This document shows positions 26,211 to 34,294 of a stretch of 64,000 bases of DNA, in pieces. The position numbers and the translations under genes are program-made. Positions within the stretch are counted from its first letter, which is position 1. Each line of letters opens with the position of its first letter. The notes under the pieces are model-generated. The model did no database searches. It saw nothing but the letters and a program-made list of their open reading frames with translations, and was not told where the DNA came from. The DNA comes from Paenibacillus rigui (GTDB lineage Bacteria > Bacillota > Bacilli > Paenibacillales > NBRC-103111): NCBI RefSeq assembly GCF_002234615.1, contig NZ_NMQW01000013.1:151152-215151 (forward strand), read 5' to 3'.

Positions 26211-26295
26211 GTAAATATTTTTTGGATATCTGTAGATTATGGGAAAATGGCGTTCCTGTACATAGGCCTTTTTACCTAACAATCGTTCTTTTGAT

Positions 26296-27174
26296 TTATT
26301 CCTTGAACCGGTTAATAAATTGGATCGCCTTCGCGATGTCCGCCTCCGGTTGATCCCCCACCTCACGTTCGATTGTCAAATACCCATTGTAGCCGATGTC
26401 CTTCAGCGCTTGAAAATAGCGGTCGAAATCGACGCGCCCTTCACCTAACGCAAGCTCGCGATAGGTCGGCCCTCCGGAGGCCGCTTCGGCGATGCGCTCA
26501 TGACTCATCGGCTCGTAACCGAGTGAGCCGTATACTTCACGCGGGTCCACTTCCCGCAGCCTTACGCCGTCCTTGACGTGCGTGTGCACAATGTAGTCCT
26601 TGAGCGTGTACACGCCCTGTACCGGATCGTCCCCGGTCACCATCACCATGTTGGCGGGATCGAAGTTGACCGATACGCCATCGGAGCTGAGCGAATCGAG
26701 GAAGCTTTTCAGATGCGAGGCTGTCTCCGGCCCCGTCTCTACCGCAAAATAGGCTCCCATGCTCTTTGCATACACGCCAAGCTCCTCACAAGCCTGCTGC
26801 ATCGTCGCATAGACCGAATCGTTCGCGTCGCCCGGCACAACGCCAATGTGCGTCGTCACGACGTTCGTACCCAGCTCCACCGCCAGATCCAGGATGCGCT
26901 TGGATTTCTCAATTTTGCCCGGATTCGCGGACGGATCCTGGAAGCCGTGCCCTCCCAAGTCACCGCACAATGCAGAGATCCGAAGACCTAATGCTTCGAT
27001 ATACTGCTTCAGCTCGCGTCTGGCCGCCTGCGATAGGTTCGAGGGATCCATCCCCCCCGAAACCGCATAAATTTGAACGCCGTCTGCGCCAAGCTCCTTT
27101 GCCTTTCTCAAGCCGTCTCGCAGCTCCATACGCAGACTATCGACCATAATCCCGATAGGGTTGGACAGTTTCAT
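26296..27174 (-). CDS. Sugar phosphate isomerase/epimerase family protein (xylose-isomerase-like TIM barrel) A
   Basis: 292 aa from the ATG at 27174; GGAGG lies eight bases upstream, too close to the alternative ATG at 27180. Barrel strands and metal-ligand candidates can be followed: GADGVQIYAVSG, ISALCGDLGGHG, NVVTTHIGVV, YFAVETGPE, VNFDPANM, DYIVHTHVKDG, GYLTIERE. The Glu in VETG, the Asp in DPANM, the His in HTHVKDG and the final Glu are the usual metal set. Such enzymes interconvert keto/aldo sugars or inosose derivatives. Last gene of a three-gene operon with a dehydrogenase and a second isomerase. The exact substrate cannot be read. Confidence 0.85.
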   Translation of the reverse strand: MKLSNPIGIMVDSLRMELRDGLRKAKELGADGVQIYAVSGGMDPSNLSQAARRELKQYIEALGLRISALCGDLGGHGFQDPSANPGKIEKSKRILDLAVELGTNVVTTHIGVVPGDANDSVYATMQQACEELGVYAKSMGAYFAVETGPETASHLKSFLDSLSSDGVSVNFDPANMVMVTGDDPVQGVYTLKDYIVHTHVKDGVRLREVDPREVYGSLGYEPMSHERIAEAASGGPTYRELALGEGRVDFDRYFQALKDIGYNGYLTIEREVGDQPEADIAKAIQFINRFKE

Positions 27175-27207
27175 TTGCATCCCTCCTGATTTATATAAGC
27201 AGCGTGC

Positions 27208-28065
27208 TCACACTTCATTCCACAATCTCTTCAAATTCTCAAAGCCAAGACGTGTACCTGCACGACAATCTTCCAAACCTTCAAATTCAAGCGAGATGAA
27301 GCCGTCGTAGCCTGACGCTTTGATCAAGCGGAGCACTTCCCGCATATCAATGTCGCCATGTCCGACAATCGCACCGCGTAAAAAGTTGCCGTGGGAAGTC
27401 TTAAACCAGCCCGGACCGGGATCCAAATACGAAGGTCTGCGGTAAAAGTCCTTCACGTGCACCATGGAAGCATACGGAAGATTTCTTTGGACCGCAGCCA
27501 CAGGATCTTCATCAACGCACATGAAATTGCCCGCATCGAGTGTCGTCCGGAAGTTCGGACGGTCCACCGCATGAAGCAGCGTCTGCACCCGGTCGCTGGC
27601 CTGCACGAAATAGCCGTGGTTCTCCACGCTCGTCACGATGTCATATTGGGCCGCATAGTCTGCGACCGTACGGCATGCATCCGCCATGCGATTCAGCAGA
27701 CGGTTGAAATGGCCGATAGAAGTATCGGTCGTCCGCGCCACGTCGTGACGCATTTTGGTGACCCCGAGCCGGGCAGCGATATCCACTTCACCCAGCACCC
27801 GCTTGATTTCCTGCTGATATGCGTCCTCCGTCTCGGTTACAAAATTGGCCCCGATGGCATAATTGGATACTTCCATGCCAAGGGCATGCGTCTTCTCTCG
27901 TATCGCATCAGCCAGCTCAGGGTTCCCTGTCAGCTCAAAGCCCAAGGGAACAATCTCCACGTGCTCGCCCCCAAGCTCGGCGATCCAATCGATGACACCC
28001 AGAACATCCATTTCCCCGGCCTTCAATGCATTGTATAAGCTATACGTGCTTACGCCCAGCTTCAT
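27208..28065 (-). CDS. Sugar phosphate isomerase/epimerase family protein (xylose-isomerase-like TIM barrel) B
   Basis: 285 aa from the ATG at 28065 after AGGAGG. Same fold as the next gene but clearly distinct: GVSTYSLY start, EHVEIVPLGFEL, ATKMRHDV-like region, IVTSVENHGYF, FRTTLDAGNFMCV, YASMVHVKDFY and DGFISLEFEG. The Glu in VENHG, Asp in DAGNF and His/Lys in HVKDF suit metal-dependent isomerisation. It sits between a Gfo/Idh/MocA oxidoreductase and isomerase A, a trio found in pathways where a sugar is oxidised to a keto form and then epimerised or dehydrated. Confidence 0.85.
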   Translation of the reverse strand: MKLGVSTYSLYNALKAGEMDVLGVIDWIAELGGEHVEIVPLGFELTGNPELADAIREKTHALGMEVSNYAIGANFVTETEDAYQQEIKRVLGEVDIAARLGVTKMRHDVARTTDTSIGHFNRLLNRMADACRTVADYAAQYDIVTSVENHGYFVQASDRVQTLLHAVDRPNFRTTLDAGNFMCVDEDPVAAVQRNLPYASMVHVKDFYRRPSYLDPGPGWFKTSHGNFLRGAIVGHGDIDMREVLRLIKASGYDGFISLEFEGLEDCRAGTRLGFENLKRLWNEV

Positions 28066-28092
28066 GTTCATCCTCCTATCGCGGAAATCCGG

Positions 28093-29157
28093 CTACAAAC
28101 GGATTTCCTGTCCTTTCGCCGCAGATTCGTAGATCCCGCACAGCATCTTCATCATCTCTAATCCGTCCTCCACAGGACTGATCGGCGTGTCTCCGGACTG
28201 GCAGCACGCTACAAAATGGCTGATCTCCCGGCGGAACGCTTCCGGTACGTTAATTGATTTATGATCCGTTTGCGGTGTGATGTTCAGAATCGTATCATTC
28301 GCCTCGGCAATGAATACCAATTCAGGCTCCAGCTCGACGCCGCCCTTATCGCCATAAAGCTTTACAGTGATTTCATCCTTTTTCGCATGCAGCGTGAAGC
28401 TGACGTCGACCAGCAGTGACGCGCCATTTTCGAATCGGATGAGTGCGTTGGCCATATCCTCGACCGTATTGAAGTTCGCATCATAATCGGCTGCTTTATA
28501 GAAGGACAAATGTTGTACATTGGAACGGTTGCCCAGCTTGTGGTACGTGTTCCCGCTTACGGAAACCGGCTTCGGACGCCCCATCATATACCAGCACAAA
28601 TCAATGACGTGAACGCCGATGTCAATCAGAGGGCCGCCTCCGGAGCGCTCCGTGTCTGCGAACCAGCCTCCAGGATTGCCGAGTCTGCGGATGCAGGAAG
28701 CTTTCGCATAATACACTTCGCCAAGCTCGCCCTTATCGATGAAGCGCTTCACAAGCTGCGCATTCGCATCATAGCGGCGTACAAAGCCGACTTGCAATAG
28801 TTTACCTGTCTCCGTGACGGCCTCCTGAATAAGGCGTGCCTCCTCGACCGAACGGCACAGCGGCTTTTCAACCAATACGTGCTTTCCGGCACGCAAAGCG
28901 GCGATGCTGATTTCCGCATGCGTATTATTCCATGTGCAAATACTTACCGCCTCGATATCCGGATTGGCCAGAAGCTCCCGGTAATCGGTATAAACGTGCT
29001 CTATATCGTATTGCTTGGCCTTGTCCTTCGCCCGCTGTTCCTTCAAGTCGCAAATGGCATACAGCTTCACGCCCTCCTGCTTTTCATATGCCTGCAGATG
29101 CATGTCGGAGATCGACCCTGCCCCGATGACGCCAATGTTCATCCGATGTGTGCTCAC
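28093..29157 (-). CDS. Gfo/Idh/MocA family NAD(P)-dependent oxidoreductase
   Basis: About 354 aa from a GTG at 29157 with GGGG five bases upstream; the ATG at 29142 is an alternative and sits right at the conserved fold. It has a Rossmann motif IGVIGAGSISDMH, the EKPLCRS motif (Lys for catalysis) at about residue 95-105, and a C-terminal alpha/beta domain with GGGPLIDIGVHVIDL. The family oxidises or reduces sugars and inositols. It is first in the operon with the two TIM-barrel isomerases and divergent from an AraC regulator 97 bp away, which probably controls it. Confidence 0.88.
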   Translation of the reverse strand: MSTHRMNIGVIGAGSISDMHLQAYEKQEGVKLYAICDLKEQRAKDKAKQYDIEHVYTDYRELLANPDIEAVSICTWNNTHAEISIAALRAGKHVLVEKPLCRSVEEARLIQEAVTETGKLLQVGFVRRYDANAQLVKRFIDKGELGEVYYAKASCIRRLGNPGGWFADTERSGGGPLIDIGVHVIDLCWYMMGRPKPVSVSGNTYHKLGNRSNVQHLSFYKAADYDANFNTVEDMANALIRFENGASLLVDVSFTLHAKKDEITVKLYGDKGGVELEPELVFIAEANDTILNITPQTDHKSINVPEAFRREISHFVACCQSGDTPISPVEDGLEMMKMLCGIYESAAKGQEIRL

Positions 29158-29254
29158 GATAACCCCAAGCCTCCCCATTCCTTGTTCATAGTAGTTGCTT
29201 ACCTCATGATTCGCATTATACAATCAGAATACCATGACCACTCCAGGAGGTAGA

Positions 29255-30121
29255 ATGCCTATTATGGCCACTTACATGGACTATACGATCAGTTCAGACC
29301 CGATTCGCATCATCGACCGAACGACGGATAAAAGCAAGCTGAGTATCAAGTCCTTATCGATCGTTTCTGTAGGCCATCTGCCGAACCGGACCCTGTTTCG
29401 CAGCGACGCCGTATTTCAGCACTATGCCGCCGTCTACATTGCAGGGGGATCGGGAACGTACCGCATTCATGGCCAAGAAAAGCAATCTGTCCGCAAAGGA
29501 AGCTTTTTTATATTTTTCCCGGATGCCACCTTTGATTACGGTCCTGATCCGAACGCGACCTGGGATGAATTTTACTTCACGCTGGAAGGGTCCCGGATTC
29601 AGGAATGGCTCACAACCTGGCTGACCGAACCGGGCAAGTTACGGCAAGCGGGAGTGGATGACGCCTATGACAGCAAAATGGAGCGGATTTTCATGCTGAT
29701 GGAAAGCGGCAATCCGGCCAATCTGGACCGTGCGGCTCTCCTGTTGGAATCGCTGCTGTACGAATGGATGTTGAACAGTCAGCCTCAGTCGCCATCCGCC
29801 GCTGCCGATCCGGTAGCCAGGCTCATGGACGATCTATCGTCGTCAATCCATCAGCCTTTCGATGCAGCGCGCGTATGCGAAAGGCATCACATTTCTATGT
29901 CCACCTTACGCCGCATCATTCACAAATATACCGGTCATTCTCTCCATGAATACGTGCATAGGCTCAAAATCGCGGAAGCGAAAAACATGCTGCTTAATAC
30001 CCACCAATCCGTCAAGGATACAGCCTTATCGCTAGGTTTTAAGGACGTGTTTTACTTCTCGCGCCTGTTCAAAAAATATGTCGGGGTCTCCCCGCAGCAT
30101 TTCCGCAATCATGTTTATTAG
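29255..30121 (+). CDS. AraC-family transcriptional regulator, plus strand
   Basis: 288 aa from the ATG at 29255, just after AGGAGG; an upstream ATG at 29234 would put that site inside the gene. The N-terminal part is a cupin-like sensor (YAAVYIAGGSGTYRIHG, FFIFFPDATFDYG). The C-terminal about 100 aa carry two helix-turn-helix units (FDAARVCERHHISMSTLRRI and VKDTALSLGFKDVFYFSRLF). It is transcribed away from the oxidoreductase-isomerase operon and is the likely sugar-responsive activator of it. It converges on a second AraC gene with a shared terminator between them. Confidence 0.9.
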   Translation: MPIMATYMDYTISSDPIRIIDRTTDKSKLSIKSLSIVSVGHLPNRTLFRSDAVFQHYAAVYIAGGSGTYRIHGQEKQSVRKGSFFIFFPDATFDYGPDPNATWDEFYFTLEGSRIQEWLTTWLTEPGKLRQAGVDDAYDSKMERIFMLMESGNPANLDRAALLLESLLYEWMLNSQPQSPSAAADPVARLMDDLSSSIHQPFDAARVCERHHISMSTLRRIIHKYTGHSLHEYVHRLKIAEAKNMLLNTHQSVKDTALSLGFKDVFYFSRLFKKYVGVSPQHFRNHVY

Positions 30122-30128
30122 GACACAA

Positions 30129-30170
30129 AAACCCCTCCTTCTGCCATAGACAAGCCGAAAAAGGAGGGGG
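30129..30170. terminator. Bidirectional terminator between two convergent AraC genes
   Basis: CCCCTCCTT (30132-30140) pairs with AAGGAGGGG (30161-30169), with AAAAA on the left flank. It serves both convergent genes. Confidence 0.8.
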
Positions 30171-30178
30171 GATTGCTT

Positions 30179-31162
30179 TCAATTCTCTTCGGTTCGGTGC
30201 TGTACCCGAAATTGCATGGGGGTGGTACCGAAATTTTTTTTGAACACATAGTGCAAATAATTCGCGCTGGAGAAGCCGTTGCGAAAAGCAATCTGATCGA
30301 TCGTTTCGCTGCTCATACTCAGCTCGCTGCACACGTGAACAAGCCGTTCCTTCTCGATGTACTCGCTGAAGGTCGCACCGGTAAGGTCCCGGAAAATACG
30401 CTGCAGCTGCCGCGGGCTGATCTGCACGCGCTCAGCCACCACTTCCAGCGTGAGCGGCTCCATGAAATTGTCTTTAATGAACTGCACTGCCAGCTTATAC
30501 CGGTAATGCTTCATGTCGCGCGAAGGCAAATCCGGCTTAGGCCCTGCTGCATAAGCCCGCGTCGTCCGCAGCAATATTTGAATGATTGACTGCTTGATCA
30601 CCGTAAACAAACCCGGCTGGTTCTCGTCCCACGCGCGGTAGGCTGTCAGGAAGCATTCCATCGCCCGGTATTTGTCCAGCACCGGTTTAATCGGCAGCGT
30701 CTGAAGCTGCTGCACACACGCTTCAGCTTCGGCAATCTCCCACTTGCTCCCCCAGGCTGCGTCCTCGGGATCTGCGGCGAGATCCTCCTCCGACTCCAGC
30801 TTCACGATGTCGATGTGCAGGCACAGCTCATCCATAGCTTCATATGCATCGGCTTCCTGATAATGCATCACCCCGGGACCGGTCAAATACAGCAGCCCCT
30901 CCTGCAGCGCATACGGCTGTTCACCCAGAATCACTTTGCCTTTTCCCCGTGGAATGAAATGAAATTCGTATTCGGAATGCTTGTGAAAAGACACGCTCCT
31001 TCCCGGCGCGAAGCTCGTATGGTGAAAACGCAGCATCCGGATGCCGTAGTTTCCCCAGCGAAATTCCACATCCAGTCGATCCAGCGCTTGCGGCTGCTCC
31101 ATCATCAAGTCAAAAGGATACGGCTTCACATGAGCGCGGGCAGATAAGTTGGGATGATCCAT
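30179..31162 (-). CDS. AraC-family transcriptional regulator, minus strand
   Basis: 327 aa from the ATG at 31162 (AAGGAGG nine bases upstream). The sensor domain holds a cupin motif (SFHKHSEYEFHFIPRGKG) with several His, usual for small-sugar-responsive AraC proteins. Two C-terminal helix-turn-helix units are present (EVVAERVQISPRQLQRIF and SETIDQIAFRNGFSSANYLH). It lies about 110 bp after two Gfo/Idh/MocA genes on the same strand and may be their regulator or cotranscribed with them. Confidence 0.9.
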   Translation of the reverse strand: MDHPNLSARAHVKPYPFDLMMEQPQALDRLDVEFRWGNYGIRMLRFHHTSFAPGRSVSFHKHSEYEFHFIPRGKGKVILGEQPYALQEGLLYLTGPGVMHYQEADAYEAMDELCLHIDIVKLESEEDLAADPEDAAWGSKWEIAEAEACVQQLQTLPIKPVLDKYRAMECFLTAYRAWDENQPGLFTVIKQSIIQILLRTTRAYAAGPKPDLPSRDMKHYRYKLAVQFIKDNFMEPLTLEVVAERVQISPRQLQRIFRDLTGATFSEYIEKERLVHVCSELSMSSETIDQIAFRNGFSSANYLHYVFKKNFGTTPMQFRVQHRTEEN

Positions 31163-31270
31163 ACCGGGATACCTCCTTACGTATAGCGGGAAGAAGACCC
31201 GTTCCATCTATCCTCCCACGGATAAAGCCTGGAACCGGTCTTCTCGCTAATTCACTTTTTGTGCTCCGTT

Positions 31271-32293
31271 TTATTGGGCCAGCTCGTTCAAGGAGAATGC
31301 AGCCCCCGTACGGGCGGAACGATTGGAGGCTTCCATCAAGCGGGTCAGGTCTACGGCCAGCCCGATATTTTCAGCTGCATACGTGTCCTGTTCGATGTGG
31401 GCTACCCACTGATCAAAGGCGGATAGGCGGTTCGCCGGAAGCTCGCTTCGCACCTGCCACGCCTGTGCTCCTTCATCGCCCAGCTTGGAGCTTCGAACGA
31501 GCAGCTGATTGTCATGCGTCGAGTAGAGCAGGCTGCCCTCGGTGCCATGCACCTCAATGACGAACGGGGAGTGGCGGTTTACGAATCCCGCCTCGACGAC
31601 AGCCAGCGCACCGTTTGTGTAGCGCAGTACGGACACCGCGTTGTCCTCCACCTCTTTGCCGGTCACGTAGCCGTAATTGGCCGTGATGCTGTCCGGCATG
31701 CCCAGGAACAGACGCGCCAAGTACATCGGATGGCAGCCCAAGTCGATCATCGCACCGCCGCCGCACTGCTCGGCATTGTAGAAGTGCTCGGGCAGCCAGC
31801 CATGCGGTCCGCGTTCCGAAGGAACCGCGCCGTTATGGGACAGACGGGTACGGACAAGCGTTACCTGTCCAAGCAGCCCCTGGTTCAGAATGTCCTGCAC
31901 CGCCAGCGTATAATCCGCATTCAGGCGCGGGAGCGACACGGTCAGCTTCACGCCCGCGGCCTCAACCGCCGCCAAAATCTCATTGACTTCCCGCAGCGTA
32001 GTGGCCACGACTTTTTCCGTGAAAATATGCTTTCCGGCCTGTGCAGCCGCAACCATCACATCGCGATGCAGGTTCGTCGGGGTATCGACGATGACCGCAT
32101 CAATGTCGGGCTGTGCCAGAAGCTCGCTTAGCTCGTCATAGAACCGAACGCCGCGTGCTTCCGCTTCCTTGCGGCCTCTCTCCGGAATCTCGTCCCAGAC
32201 GGCTACGATTTCCGTTCCCGGATGCTCCGTCGCTTGTCGCGCATAATCCTTGGCATGAACATGCCAGAAGCTCAGCATGGCTACTTTAATCAT
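31271..32293 (-). CDS. Gfo/Idh/MocA family oxidoreductase
   Basis: 340 aa. N-terminal Rossmann fold (VAMLSFWHVHAKDYA replaces the usual GxGxxG with a His-rich loop, seen in one subgroup of the family), DAVIVDTPTNLH, and HIFTEKVVATT, where the conserved Lys sits in TEK instead of EKP. The C-terminal domain has GGGAMIDLGCHPMYL. GGAGGAG ribosome binding site. It follows the next oxidoreductase by 24 bp in the same direction, so the two are an operon. Substrate unknown. Confidence 0.88.
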   Translation of the reverse strand: MIKVAMLSFWHVHAKDYARQATEHPGTEIVAVWDEIPERGRKEAEARGVRFYDELSELLAQPDIDAVIVDTPTNLHRDVMVAAAQAGKHIFTEKVVATTLREVNEILAAVEAAGVKLTVSLPRLNADYTLAVQDILNQGLLGQVTLVRTRLSHNGAVPSERGPHGWLPEHFYNAEQCGGGAMIDLGCHPMYLARLFLGMPDSITANYGYVTGKEVEDNAVSVLRYTNGALAVVEAGFVNRHSPFVIEVHGTEGSLLYSTHDNQLLVRSSKLGDEGAQAWQVRSELPANRLSAFDQWVAHIEQDTYAAENIGLAVDLTRLMEASNRSARTGAAFSLNELAQ

Positions 32294-32317
32294 CGTTGGC
32301 TCCTCCAGTTTCCGCTC

Positions 32318-33400
32318 TTAGTCGAAATAAACGGCTTTGCCCGTTTTCGCAGATTCGTAAATAGCCTCCAAAATTTCAGATACGACGCAAGCCTGCTCCG
32401 GTGTAACGATAGGCTGCTTGTCGTTCAAAACCGCATCGATCCAAAGACGAATTTCGGTATCCTGCATGCTTTCTTTTTTGCCGTCGTAGAAATCGACACC
32501 TTTGGCATCCAGAGCGATCTGGTTCGTGTACAGCTTGCTGTGCTTTTCTCCGTTCAAGCGCAGGCCATCCTCCATGTCCGCCCCGCCTTCCGTTCCGCTA
32601 AGCGTGCATTTCGCTTCCTTCACATCCAATGTATTCAACGCCCAACTCGACTCCAGCACGATTGTAGCGCCATTTTTCATCGTAATCATCCCGAAAGCGG
32701 AATCCTCAACTGTAAATTTGCTTGGATCCCATGGACCCCAGGCATTGGCAGCGTTTTCTTTTTGCGACAATTTATGAAACGTCGTACCCAGAACCGCCTT
32801 CGGCTCGTAATTGTTCATTACCCATAAGGTCAAGTCCAAAGCATGGGTGCCAATATCGATCAACGGGCCTCCGCCTTGCTTCTCTTCATCCAGGAACACG
32901 CCCCAAGTCGGGACTGCACGGCGTCGGATCGCGTGGGCTTTTGCATAATAAATTTCACCCAGATCGCCTTCCTCAACTACCTTCTTCAGATACAAGCTGT
33001 CCGGACGGAAACGGTTGTTATAGCCGATCGTCAGCTTTTTGCCGGTACGCTTCGCAGCTTCCACCATCCGGCGTGCATCGGCAGCCGTCTTGGCCATAGG
33101 CTTTTCACACATGACATGCTTGCCGGATTCCAATGCGGCGATAGAGATATCCGCGTGCGAATCGTTAGGCGTGCAGACATGGACAACATCGATAGAAGCG
33201 TCCTTCAACAGATCCTCGTAATTCTCATAAACGTGCGCTTCTGCGACACCATACTTCTCGGCAGCCTCCTGCGCCTTCTCTACAACAATATCACAAAATG
33301 CGACAAGTTCAACGTTATTTAGCTTGGAGAGGGCCGGTAAATGCTTCCCGTTAGCAATACCTCCACAGCCGATTACTGCAATTTTAAGCTTCGTAGACAT
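32318..33400 (-). CDS. Gfo/Idh/MocA family oxidoreductase
   Basis: 360 aa. Classic features: IAVIGCGGIANGKHLPAL nucleotide motif, CTPNDSHADIS, EKPMAKTA with the catalytic Lys, and GGGPLIDIGTHALDLTL with the conserved His. Strong GGAGGAA site. First gene of the two-dehydrogenase operon. The adjacent AraC genes and TIM-barrel isomerases suggest one carbohydrate (possibly inositol-like) utilisation locus, though no transporter is present in the window. Confidence 0.9.
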   Translation of the reverse strand: MSTKLKIAVIGCGGIANGKHLPALSKLNNVELVAFCDIVVEKAQEAAEKYGVAEAHVYENYEDLLKDASIDVVHVCTPNDSHADISIAALESGKHVMCEKPMAKTAADARRMVEAAKRTGKKLTIGYNNRFRPDSLYLKKVVEEGDLGEIYYAKAHAIRRRAVPTWGVFLDEEKQGGGPLIDIGTHALDLTLWVMNNYEPKAVLGTTFHKLSQKENAANAWGPWDPSKFTVEDSAFGMITMKNGATIVLESSWALNTLDVKEAKCTLSGTEGGADMEDGLRLNGEKHSKLYTNQIALDAKGVDFYDGKKESMQDTEIRLWIDAVLNDKQPIVTPEQACVVSEILEAIYESAKTGKAVYFD

Positions 33401-33668
33401 CGTTTATTCCTCCTACAATTAAATGACTTGAGTTCATCTTAGCATGTTTCCCTATGACGCGAAATTGCAAATTAGCGACAGGGAGGAGTATGAAATTATG
33501 ACATTGATAACTTTTCCGCTACACGTATTATGGCAATTAACAGCCCTCTTTTTCTTAGTGAGAAAAACGCCCTGCGGCATCCTTGGCGCATGATTTACGT
33601 TGGTGCATGGGGGGATGGATGTGGGTTTCCGACCGCAGCGGTTGGAGCATGAACTTCAAAGACGGGCG
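33401..33668. other. Intergenic region upstream of the dehydrogenase operon
   Basis: About 270 bp. It should hold the promoter of the 33400 operon. I see no RNA gene, riboswitch or credible ORF; a plus-strand frame at 33583-33786 has no ribosome binding site and overlaps the zinc-ribbon gene. Confidence 0.4.
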
Positions 33669-33935
33669 CTATCGCTTCTCCATCCCACACCCATTCCCTT
33701 TTGCTCTATTCTGGGTGCTTTGTGCTGCTTCTTTTTTTGTTAACCGGTTTTCAATCCGGTATTCGTATCCGTGTACTCCTTTGTAGGATTCGGGATACAT
33801 CTCACCTCCGCATGCCTCGCATGCAAGCTGTGGCGGAACATTCGGGTCTCTATCGTCCATCCTATCGAAGTTTCGAACCAAGTTAAACAGTATGTCTTCC
33901 GTTGCCTCGCAGTTCAAACAAATGTAATTGACCAT
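33669..33935 (-). CDS. Small zinc-ribbon protein, hypothetical
   Basis: 88 aa. Two CxxC knuckles, CLNC (about 6-9) and CEAC (about 39-42), suggest one bound zinc. The following EMYPESYKGVHGYEYR block looks like a conserved small Bacillales protein of unknown function. The ribosome binding site is weak (AAGCAAAAAG). It follows a decayed transposase fragment whose last codons run right up to it. The C-terminal about 25 residues are basic and probably disordered. Confidence 0.6.
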   Translation of the reverse strand: MVNYICLNCEATEDILFNLVRNFDRMDDRDPNVPPQLACEACGGEMYPESYKGVHGYEYRIENRLTKKEAAQSTQNRAKGNGCGMEKR

Positions 33936-33959
33936 CTTTTTGCTTAGCCTGTGTTTGCT

Positions 33960-34140
33960 TTTGTTTAGCGGCTGCTTCTTACAGCGATACGGGGACGAGC
34001 CGCTGGTCGTCGCATCCTTTGCACACCAGGAGCTTAAAACCTTTACTCAGGTCTCTTCAGCCCAGAAATTCCTCTATTTCCTTTAGAACATTGGAACGAA
34101 GCTTCTCCTTGTTCTTCGCCGCAAAGCGATCCCAATGGCA
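33960..34140 (-). pseudogene. Decayed N-terminal fragment of an IS91-like transposase
   Basis: Reading the minus strand from 34137 gives HWDRFAAKNKEK, then VLKEIEEFLG, an in-frame TGA (34057-34059), then SKGFKLLVCKGCDDQRLVP, and after a +1 shift near 33990 PYRCKK. CxxC followed by PYRC is the zinc-binding N-terminus of IS91-type transposases. The rest of the element is gone. One stop and one frameshift show it is old. Confidence 0.5.
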
Positions 34141-34294
34141 TATTCGTTATAAAAGATTCGTAAAACAAAAAAAGAGTGGAAGACACGCTCCACCCCGAAA
34201 TTTTATAAATTCTGGTGCTATAATGTTGCGAAAACATCTATCGAAGCCTTGCGAACAGCGTTCGGTTAGTTTTATCACTAAATACCTTGGAAGC

